Assembly (NCBI RefSeq): GCF_040115645.1
Contig: NC_089552.1
Coordinates: forward strand, 2,294,001-2,358,000
DNA: 64,000 nt
From: Euwallacea fornicatus
Taxonomy: Eukaryota > Arthropoda > Insecta > Coleoptera > Curculionidae
Direction: 5' to 3'
Positions 47,791-59,000 of the stretch are shown here, piece after piece (position 1 is the stretch's first letter; each line of letters opens with the position of its first letter). The translations under genes were made by a program, and so were the position numbers. Under the pieces are notes generated by a model. The model had not been told where the DNA came from. It saw only the letters and a program-made list of their open reading frames with translations, and made no database searches.

Positions 47791-50700
47791 AGCGTTGGTG
47801 GTGATTAAGTGATAGATTCAGCACTTAAGAGGTGGGTAAGGGAAAATTGCAAGATTACTGTGGTTTTAAGCTAAACATATATTAAAAGGATGATTTACAC
47901 GTTTATGAAATTTGCCACGCCATGTTCTTAGATTTGGGAGAAAGATCTTTCGAAGGTATAGAGAAGACCGGAGGGTCTCGTGCAGCTACAAGACGCACAT
48001 AATTGCTTTGCATATGACTACCGCCTTTCTAAGATTCGAAATCCTAGTTTCAGGCATAGAAAATGATTACTCTTATAATAAGCTTATAATAATCCTGGAA
48101 TCATGTTTTTTGTCCCAATTATACGCTTATCACCAATCCTTCCTTTTCTAAAGACACACGTAAAAATAACTTTCCATCAAGTGTCTTATACCTCAGGCTC
48201 GAAAAAGAACTGTCAACGAGTATACACATACAATTACCCATAAATTCTTATTTTACACCAAAATATATCCGTCCCTTCTCACCCATTTTTCTTACATCTA
48301 AAACTTCCTTCTTGATCTTCTGGATGTACCCAAGTAATGTATCAAGTTTTGGGAATTAGAAGCCATTCTCTGGATAAATTGTTTCGATTCAAAAGAAAAA
48401 CAATTTAAAGCTTTGCTTTACTAATCCATTAAGTTCTCCTATCAAATTTTTCATCGAACTCCAGGGATTTCTTATTAAATTCTCGCAACTGATAATTTCG
48501 AAGTCCTTTTAGAGCCAGTACACCCAAGTCCTGTTAATCTTATCAGAAGGATAATATTCGTAAGGAGAGTTTTGATAGTAAGTTTTCTGTAAATTGTTTT
48601 CATGGAAAAAGTGTTGATCAGCTAAAGCTGCGAGAACTTCGATCTATCAGGCTATTAGCTGGAAATGCTTAATGTTACTAATTAATATTGGTAACTTGAT
48701 AACGGCCAATAGATCAAACCACATCTATAGCTCAATAGTTCCCACCTCGCAGGTTTTGGATACGATTGCTATGCGAGTAAAATGAAGACCAATAGCGACC
48801 CTAATAGGGCAGTGTAAGTACAGTCAAAGGGACTTTAAGGTATCAAAGATTATTGACCAACTTAAAAGAAATTTAGTGTATGGTGCTGGCATCTAGGTGT
48901 TGCATATTTAGATTAGTACGTTGCCGCTACAGATGGCTTTAAAACAGAATTTCGACGTTTTACAGTTGCACTAGAGATGGAGCTACTGTGGGAATAAATT
49001 AATTTAGTGATTCAAGCATAAGTGTATTGCGCATATATGTACACTCTACAGTGTGACAATACACTACAAGGTGTTTTGTATTTACCGAATTAAACGATAA
49101 ATCAATAAAAAGTCTTCATTATCGTCCTGTTAACAAAACCTTGACATCCTTTTTAAACAACAAAATTTTAAAAATTTAATCTTTAGCCCAGTTAAGTTTT
49201 ATCGGGTTGCTCGTATGGAAATAGAACGCTGTCCCGTGGGGAATGGTACTGATTCTGAAAACGAGAAAGATGCATAGAATCACCAATTAGAATAAGCAAG
49301 GCACGGTCATGACGGAACAATGTACAAACTTTTTATTTCGACCAGTAAGGTAATTAAATACTGACTATGACCGTAATGGCAAAAGCTTCTTTATGAGCGT
49401 TGTAAAGGTGATATGTAACAACTCTTTTGAAACCTGCGAAACAAAATTATATACTTTTCAGTCACTTTTGGGGCCAACCCGGATAATTATTTCTTTACAA
49501 ATGTTTAATTAGTCAAGTTTATTATCAGCATAATAATATTTCGTCACTAAGACAATAAATGTAAAGGTAATTACCAGAACTAAAATTGTCACTTTAAATG
49601 TTGAGAGATATTTAAACAATTTCCTTGCTAGCTATTTCTGTGCTAGGCCCACAAATTTTAAGTTTCTTCCGCGTAGGAACCCTTAAGACTGCCTCATACT
49701 AGAGCGGCACTCATGCTTTGCTTGCAAGCAAAGATTAGACTTTAATAGATGAAAAAGTAGTCAGTACGTTCACATCAAATTGAGCGTTACATTCAGGTTA
49801 TGGTCCCATACAATCAAAAAGGAGCCGTGCTCATTTGAATGTGAGTCCCGTACCATGAAACGGGTCCGAAGGATGAAACGAGCCCACAGTGTAAAACGGA
49901 CGTTGTTCCTGAACTATCTCTGATTGAAAATGTTGTTAATAAATGTTAGGCCTTAAATTATTATTATTTTTTATGTTATAGAATTTAAACCCTAAAATAT
50001 GTTTTAAAACTATATACTTTAAGTTAATGAGTCATGTAATGTTGTTTGCGGTTCAATACGTAAAAACTATTACCACCTACTATCATTAAGAAACTTCCAG
50101 TATTGGGTCGCCCTTGATGACATTACACGTATATTATTAGGTATGATCGCAATTATGATATTTTTATAAATTGATTGTTATTATGCATGTCCCATAATCG
50201 ACAATTATAACACGAGCATGTATGATAAACAGCATTACGAGCTCCAATATTGGGGTATCCAAAGTCTCACAAGTTCATGACCCTTCTTAACATCTAAGTG
50301 TGTCAAGTGGCTCTAATGTAATTGCTTAACTTATAATGGAAAATATTGCATACTTACCTTGTATAAGAATTCCTTTAAAGCCTTCGCCCCTGCCAAATAA
50401 TGAAGCATTATGCATTAACATTAATAATTATACATACATTAGTATCAAGCGTTAAGAAGTAGTATTAAGCATTATACATTGACTTTTTGAATGTGAGAGC
50501 TGGGGTGATAAGTCAGTCGTTGGCTCTAACTCGATGGCGAGTGAGAGAACAAATAGAGCAAAAAGAAGTTTAATAATTAGTTAATTAATAAATATCAATG
50601 AATTTCCATTTCGTAAAATTAATGTGAAATTGTAACTTTAACGAAACGAGGTCCAATGTCGTAAAAGATTATATAACCGATATTAACGTGCCTTTCTTGC

Positions 50701-52364
50701 AACACTGCTCGTACGAGGTATCTTGGGAAATTCGCGTATTGTCAATAATTAGCCTTCCCCACTGCTCTAATAGACAAATAGCTTACGGAATGAAATTGAT
50801 TCTTCACCAAGCGCTGGTAACAAATTACCATAGTGGTTGGTAGTAAATACCAATATAAGAATGTTGAATTTATACACGTGTAGTGTATTTTACGGGTTAG
50901 TATCTCCTCGGAGCTTACAATCGAAAGTAGTCTATAGAAATAAGTTTCGAACCCGCGCTTAATATCAATTCATGGTCATTGACCAGAAGAATTAAAACTT
51001 ATTTCTTGCAGGACCCACTTTTTTGGGCAGACCTACATAAAGAAAAAACAGTTAAAAAATGGTTGAGACATGGCATCGCATAGATAGTAATCAGTGTTAC
51101 GATTATGCCATAAATTCGAAAATGCGTGTGTCCAAATTCACGTATAATGGGGGCTATGTCATGGTATGAACGAGAAACACGGATGTTAGCCATAAAAAGA
51201 GGGTGCTGGTTTTATCGTGTTACAACACATACGTCTGACATAACGTAAAACGTACAGATGTATTTCAACATTATAGAGCTATGTGCAAGGAAAATGAAAT
51301 TAGTGACTTCCAATGATGTTTATTTTGAAAAATCCAACGAAACTTTCGACGCGATTTCGAGACGTCTTGGTAGCTGAACCACAGAAATTCTCCAAATTGG
51401 TCACTGTTCATCGAGCGCAAACTTCCTCGTCGATCGATAATTTAATTAAAAATTGATGTTTTTAATTAAATTATCGTCGTTTTGGCTTTAAAGCAGTTCA
51501 GCAAGCGTACTACAAACCATTTTTTTTTCATGTTTTCTATGCAGGCTTAATGCGTTAGTTTTAATTATATAGTACCATCTTCAATTGCTTGCATTAAGGT
51601 CAGCGTTTGTCCTTAAAATATTTTTTAATTTTTTACCAATATGTATTATTTATGAACATCAAACTATATGATGCAGCGATAATGGGTTATGATAATTAAG
51701 GAGCGAGTTACGTCTCTCTTTTAATACTAAAAAAAACATATTTTCGTCTTAGGAAAACCTTGACTTTATCTTCTGCGTGTGCGCAGAAAAAGCCATCAGG
51801 CTTTAAAAAATTCTTAAGTTACTGTCCTTGTCGCTGTTTAGCAAACGCAAGATAATCAAAGATATTTTAATAGTTTTCTTTCCACGAGAAAATCTTCACC
51901 GGGGCGCCCATCCCTTCAACTACCCGGAATCCTCCCTGAGGGATACGTCTTCAAGGACGGTCTTGAAATTCTGCTGTTCATAATACTACTATTAAATGAT
52001 CGCCCCCTTTCACCTTCATCTGCGAGGTTAGCGACTATCGATTTGAACTTACTGAATCATCTTTCCACTTGCTTTTAGCCGAATGTTCCTCCTCCAAAAA
52101 AGTACGGTGACATCGCGAAATAGAGACTCTGGTGCTTTGCATTTTTTGTTGTTGTAAAAAAAAAGAAAATTTCGCTTTAAAAAGAAAACAGTAAACAAAA
52201 TTCCAATAAAAAAAGTGGCAAAAAATTGTGCATCAACCCAATATAAGTACAATCGTTATCGTCATCTTTCAGGGGACGAGGGTGTATTGCACCCCTATTA
52301 TGGGACATATTTCGCCCTATTATTTTCTTTTATGGGCTAATGCGTTGTTGTTCTATCCTCCTTC
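47791..52364. other. Gene-free stretch
   Basis: About 4.6 kb of AT-rich DNA with no gene or RNA recognised. It contains one perfect hairpin at 51436-51477. Confidence 0.4.
51436..51477. repeat. Perfect 18-bp inverted repeat
   Basis: CGATAATTTAATTAAAAA and its exact reverse complement TTTTTAATTAAATTATCG flank a six-base loop (TTGATG). It could be a snap-back element, a cruciform or an RNA hairpin; no host gene is near. Confidence 0.75.
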
Positions 52365-52470
52365 TTAAGTAGCAGCACGGTCAATTCGTTCCTTTTCTTT
52401 CAAAACCACAGAAGCAGCATTGATGCAACGATCAGACTTGATTTTGGTTTCCAACATCAAGTTGATTAAA
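52365..52470 (-). repeat. Coding-like relic, family D copy 2
   Basis: See copy 1 at 47423-47790. The translated similarity covers about 32 residues centred on DRCINAAS, in the same orientation as copy 1, after which an in-frame stop interrupts it. Confidence 0.45.
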
Positions 52471-53740
52471 TCCTCATAGCCCCCAATAACTAGTGGAGAA
52501 CAAGAGGGCACTCACAAGACGCAGGAAGCTCATGCTGTTCTTGGGCATTGTTGAGGATAAATCACACAGAGAAATTATTATTTGAGATTTCAATGGGAAA
52601 GGTTTCCTGCACATTTTTAATTGGTCTATCCCTTAGTATTTTCGTAGGTGTTAACAGAGAAAATAGTGTAAACTATCATGCTAATTGTCTACTTTACGAA
52701 ATTTTTTGCTTGGCGCAACATTTTATGATCGTAGAAATAAACTTTAATTTGAAAGAACTTAGTCCAATCATTAACCTTTGTTCTCGCATCTAATAAATTA
52801 TTAATTTTTAATAGTGAAAAAGCCACATTCCTGTTAAAATTTTTTTTATGTGATTAATTAGGGAAGGTGTAATTTCCCAGGATTGGCAATATGACACGAC
52901 TTTCCCACAAGAATATTTCCTAATGATATGCGTACCCGGTTTATCGAATTTTGCTGAATCAGACGAAACCTGCATATACAATTTGACGATATAATCAGTA
53001 CCGTCATTGTTGGGACTGGTCCTATTGCTTGTCAAGTTACTTACAAAAATGCAGGCAATATGTAACCACCAAATCCATCAGTGTATTTGTAATTTTAGAA
53101 GAGCTTCTCGACCTGAATATTTCTTGAAATTAAGAAATGGTTAGTTCAGGTAGTTTGAAAACCACTGTATCTACTTCAGTGAATTTGCATAATCGCTTGA
53201 AGCCTAGCACCACGTGTCTGTGACATTTTATGCTACTGATCGTTGTTCAACAGTTTCAGCCCTCAATCTGGTTTTATCCCACGTATATTATCTACTTATG
53301 AATCAATTTTTTACATTTATTTCTGATAAATGTTTTATTATTTGATTAAATTGGAGGTGAAAGGATTTCCAAATTCTGGACATCATTTCATCCCTCGCCC
53401 AAATTTGCCACTATTTATATATATATGGTGGAAACTTTCTCTTCTTTTTGGAAAATATTAGTCACATATTATTGGAAAAATAATATTAATTTAAGTGGTC
53501 TATCTGTTTAGATTAATTATTTCTATTTAATGACGTTCGAGGTTTTTTTACTCGTAAGCGTGGTACTTAATTTATGTATTCAAAAAAGCAAAGATGCGCA
53601 CCTATTAAAATTGTTATTTTGCTATATACGTAGGTACAAATTGGGAAGTTCCGCTTAATAAACCAATTCCTAGTATGTACCTATTGATGGAACAGATGAT
53701 TTGTGTCGCATATGCGCGAACTACAAAAACCTTTAGCTCT
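52471..53740. other. Gene-free stretch
   Basis: No gene or RNA recognised. An AT dinucleotide run lies at about 53412-53427. Confidence 0.35.
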
Positions 53741-54186
53741 ATATACAGGGAGTTTCATAATAATAGGTCACAGATTCGGGGCATAAATTTGTGAATAGTT
53801 TTAAGAAAAAAGTTCAAATGAGTCCCTTTTCGCTCGCCATTTGAATTGCAAGGTGATAAACATTTTCTTTTTGCAATTTTTTCCCGATAAATCCATTCCG
53901 GGATTACATAATTTTATGAAAATCAAGGAGCGTAAAGTAGGTATTGAGATACGTCTTTTAAGGCAAAAATGTTTTTAGTTCCCCCAGCGGGATCCACATT
54001 AATGTGACCCTGAACATATTAAATCAAAAACATGATATGCCACTCTTTTTATTCAATAAAAATATTTTTTTTAATGCTTGAGACTGAAAGCGAAAGCAAG
54101 TCCGTGTTGATAAAAGCTTTTTCTGAAAATCGTCAACAAACTCATCCCCTGAAGTTCTGACGCACGATTATGGAACACCCTATATA
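53741..54186. mobile_element. Diverged MITE with ACAGGGWGTTYCATAAT ends
   Basis: The left end is ATATACAGGGAGTTTCATAA and the right end, reverse complemented, is TATATAGGGTGTTCCATAAT. Arms can be aligned for about 55 bp (AGGTCACAG-ATTCGGGGCAT against GCGTCAGAACTTCAGGGGAT). It is about 446 bp, without coding capacity. The ends relate it to the family B type. Confidence 0.65.
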
Positions 54187-56000
54187 AAACCTCAAGAAAT
54201 GAATATAACTTAAAATAAATTTGTTTAAACAAACAAGTGTAATAACCCTACAAAATTGAGATCATAAAACCTCCTTACAGCTAATTAATCGTAGAACTTA
54301 TCTATGCGGAGAATGGCTAAAATCGACAAGATTTTTTACAGTTTTAAAGATGCTTTCCATGCTGTCTTAAAACGGTATTTATCAGTATATGCTAACTTTA
54401 ATATACGAAAAACTCAGTTCACAGGGAAATAAATGGAGATTTTTTTCTCTTATTCAATTTGAAACCCCCAACTACGAGCTCAACTGCAAGTTAATTGATC
54501 GAGTCGAGGGAACCTCGAAAATCCTCTTTTATATTGAGCAATGACGATACGTAGATCCGAATCATACCGATAGTGCAATTTCTTTTTCGACTGGCTGCTC
54601 TTTGTTGTCTACAAAATTGGGTCGATGAAGGTGAAAAAGGCTTTAAATAATTACTTTTTAAAGCCAGGAATCTGCTCCGAGGGCCTCAATTTAGAGCAAA
54701 TAGTTTTATGAGAAATCTAACAAATCGTAAACAATCCGAGATCGTTAAAAACATTTTTGAGAATTTCCTGAAATCGCTTAATTGTCCTAATTAGTGGCAA
54801 ATAGCTTTATGTAACTCCCACGTATCTCCCTTAGAATCGATAGTTCGTTTCACGATTATTGCCCATTTAACTTTATTATAGCTTTATAAAGTGGTTTTGC
54901 CAAGTCGATTAGGTCCTAAGTGAGACCGTAAAACAATCAGTTGCAACAAGAGTAAATATGGGCTTTCTTAGTCGTCGTAGAATTTTATCACCGTTTTAAT
55001 AGTTTTTTGTATGGTTTAGCACAGTACAAATTTAGCTATAACAGCGCTAGATGAACATAAATTTTTTTGAGGAAAACTTACGTTGTTGGGGTGTCGTCAT
55101 AAACTCCCACAATCAAGCAGATGACGTCATTGAAATTATTACTGGTCAGTACGTGAAAAAAAGTTGTGTAGGAAAAAAAACGATTGTGCTCTCCATGAAT
55201 GTTTGCAAACCAGCGTTTAATTGAGATATTTTTGCCAGGCTCAGAACTTATACTTATATAATACGTAGACCGCAAAAGTTGATATTTCTATGACTTGTAA
55301 TTACTCAAAGTTAAATTTTGCAAACGTGTAACGATATTAAAAATTTAGTAAACAATGAAAACGACATTAACAGATAAGTTGCATAAGACAACGCATTGAT
55401 CCACGAATTGAAATTGGCAAATCAAAGAGCGACGATCGTTCGATTGTTGCACTCGCTAATCAAAGATAAATAACAAAACTTAAAAAAATTATTAGCTGAA
55501 GACGTAATATGTGTCATCCTTGCAGGCAATTTCCTTGAAATGGCCAAATAAATTCTATATATCTTATTTAATACACCAAAGATAAAATAACAATAGCAGC
55601 ACGCTACTTTCGATGATAATCAAATAGTTATCAGTGCGGTGATCATAACCATTTCAAATTAAAAACAGAGTCTTTTATTAAGCAAACACTAGGAAATCCA
55701 ATCCTTCCACAAGTCATGATTTCCTCATTGAATATTTTCTTGCAATATCTAAGGCCTTGGACAGGTGGTGCCCCACCATCTCGATAAAAAAAAACCCAGT
55801 TAAACGAAAGTGAAAACTGGAGGAGCCTCGGTGGTACTGCATGAAGCTTGGGCAAACAAGAATTAAATTAGAACTTGCTGGTTGGCGCAGATTGCTCAGA
55901 CATTGGGTACCAGCAGCACGGTACCAGCGGAGCAGACATCGCGTGGTTGCGTCTGATAATAATCAATTCTTGATTGTTTACGGACAGGTTATCATTTATT
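54187..56000. other. Gene-free stretch before the reductase gene
   Basis: No gene or RNA recognised. Confidence 0.35.
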
Positions 56001-56092
56001 AGACATAAAAAAACTCTTTATTCATTTGTCGATACTTGACAGTGATACGTGGTTAAAGAAGTGAAGAGTAGTTGCTGATTGCTGCAGGAAAT
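56001..56092 (+). promoter_or_regulatory. Possible core promoter and 5' UTR of the fatty acyl-CoA reductase gene
   Basis: CATAAAAAAA at 56004-56013 could act as a TATA element, with a TGACAGTG start-like sequence near 56037-56044, about 30 bp downstream. A leader of about 50 bases would precede the ATG at 56093. This rests on position and weak motifs only. Confidence 0.3.
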
Positions 56093-59000
56093 ATGTGTAA
56101 GGGTTTATATCCTAAGTGTCGAGGGTGTATGGTCTGCCAGCAGCTAGAGGGTTTGCAGCTAAGTGGAACCTTCAGTCAAATGGCCAAAACTCTATTTCTC
56201 TATGAAATGATAATTATTTAGTGAATTTGTGGTGGATGTGTGTGCAGTGTGGGCACGCATCAAAAATTTTTATTCTCGAAATTAACCTTCTTTATATTTT
56301 AAGCTAACACGGCGGAAGATGTTGAGGAATACCCAGATAGGATTAAGGAGCTCTTTATTGGAAAAACGTTATTCATTACCGGTGGTACAGGGTTCATGGG
56401 GAAAGTTCTGATCGAAAAATTATTGAGAGTGTGCGGGGATGTGAAACTCATCCTCTTGGTCAGAGGAAAGAAAGGGAAGCCTCCGAAGGAGAGGATTCGA
56501 GAAATATTTGCGGGCCCGGTAAGTCGCCTTGAAATTATTTACTTATACACTTTTTCACTTAAATTGTGTTATGAAACTCTCCATTCCCATTCACCTTCAA
56601 ATGGAGGAATGTCGGATTAGTGGTGGTGACACTGCAAAAACTCCTCTAGACGATTTTGAACATGAATAAAATCACTTTTGAGGTTCTTCTTGGAAGTCAT
56701 GAATTAGGGTGAACTAGCACTAACTTGGGACGAAATTCTTATTCATACGTGCAAGATTTAAAAATTACATTAAACATCCCTCAAATGTAATAGATTTCCA
56801 AAAATATTTGTGAGTAAAATGCTCTAAAATGACTTTCGACCGCATCCATTCTAACTAGCCCTAGTAGCTTTAAAGAAATTGGATATTACTGAAATATGTT
56901 TTGCCACTTTTGCAGTACTTTTCTTTAACAATGTCGACATGAAAACATCAGTAAATTTATGCAGAAAAGTTGCGATATATGCGGTATAAATTCTATAAAA
57001 ATCGTGAGTCCCGCGTTTCTTATGCAGTAGATTAAGGAAGTGGTCGCAGAATAAACAGAAATTGATTCTCTTGTAGTACCTAAGATATGGTGGTAACAAC
57101 AAAAACAAGTAGAAAACTGTTGCTTTTATTTGAGTAAAACAGAAGGATTCAATAAATAATCGATTTGGTATCTAGATATATCCTCAACGGTGGCACGCAA
57201 CGCTAAAATGGCGATCCCAAAGGCTCAACGTCTTTTTAAGTTAAATAAATAAAATATTTCAATGTGATGATGACCCTGGAGACCTGAAACCCTTCATTTG
57301 AGAACTCAATGAGTTCGTCAATTCTAAAGAGCGTTTTGAGTTGTTGGGTTCTGGGGGAAAGAGAAGAATCCGCTGGCTTTCAATATTAAATTTTATTGAT
57401 ATAGAAGTTGAGGTAAGAAATTCTCCAGGTATTTGATAGTAGAAGGGTCCCCTCTTCAGATCCGAAGGGGGGAGCATTTCGGTCCACGAGAACGAAACGT
57501 ACGAGAACCTGGAAATACTTCTGACTAAAATAAAACATCAGGACACTAGTGCTCTATATGTGGCCATCTCAGAATTATTAGTATGGTTTTTGGACAGCAT
57601 TCAAGTTTTACAGGCTTTTATGTTCGTACATGGGACAGTAAGGCTTGTGTAAAGCACAGGACAAGAACAAATTGGCTTGCCAGAAAAAGTCCTATTTTTC
57701 AAAACGTTAATTGCCAAATTTCGTCACTCAAAAATAGCTCTGTTATCCTCTTTCCTTGCAAGGAAACTAGCGCAAAAACACGGACTAGAGGTTAACAATC
57801 TGGAAATTATGTTATAATAATGTCATATTTAGTACCTTTAAGTTACATTAACACAGATTGTTCTTCGTGTTTGGAATTTATCGTTATAATATTTTTGCAG
57901 CTCTTCGATATGCTAAAAGAGCTACGTGGCCCCCAGATAATCAACAATGTGATGGCGATAGAAGGAGACGTCATGCTCCCCAATTTGGGCATAAAAGAGG
58001 AAGACAGAAAAATGATTACCGAAGAGGTGGAAATAATCTTTAATTGTGCTGCGACCATAAGATTCGATGAACACTTGACGAAGGCAGTTCTTTTGAACGT
58101 CAGGGGCACCAAGTTTATGTTGGAGCTGGCTAAGGAGTGCAAGAAGTTACTGGTAGGGCTTAATGGTTAACAAATCGGGTAGAGAATTCGGAAAAAATTA
58201 GTTGCAACTTGCTACTTTACACTAAAATTCCCTATTTCCGAGAAATATGATGACACAAAAATTCATTTTTGTGCCGTCAGCAGTGCTGCATGAAGAATTG
58301 TCAACGTGTTAAACATAAAAATAGTAATTGCATTCAGCATTACACCTATATTCCGTAGTTTTCAAAACCGCACGTTCCCTTCGTCGAGGTTAATTCAAGT
58401 TAGCTCAGTCCTGCTGAAGATTTCCTGCAACCATTCTGGTAAAACGTATTTTCCTGCCTTACGACTTGTTCTGTTTCTGAGCAAAGCATCGGTACAAAGC
58501 AACAAAAGGCGGCATTTTTCGTTAAAGCCAACCGTAAAATTGTGGGGATAACTTCCATCTTTATGGTGAAGATGGGAAATGGCAGCGGTATTGAACCTAA
58601 GAAGTACTGAAGAAATCGCTGGGAAAATCTTCCAGAAAGGTTCCTGCAGCCGTTTTGGTAAAACTCGAATATCCTCTAGCGCTGAAAGCTAGAAATTACT
58701 TAAAAACTCGTGGGATCACTTGGGTTCCGCAAGTTTTACAAATTAAAAATATCGACCTAATCAATGTGAAATAACGCTTTTCATGTAGAGGAGAAAACTT
58801 TCATAGAAAGCCAGCTTGTTTTTCGGAAAACGGGGTTATGAGGGATCCATCCCTTATGGGGACGTCTATTCATTAAAACATCCCTTTTTGCCAGGGATCC
58901 GTCTGGAATTGCCCTTAGGTATCGTTCAACCGGTGGCAAGTTCTTCTCGTGCATGGACACCTTTAACCTCCTGTTATTTACTCTTCATTTTGGAAATTCC

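Noticed and set aside
57840..58142. Minus-strand ORF of 99 codons
   Set aside because: It is a shadow of the FAR exon at 57901-58152, which has family similarity and correct splice sites.
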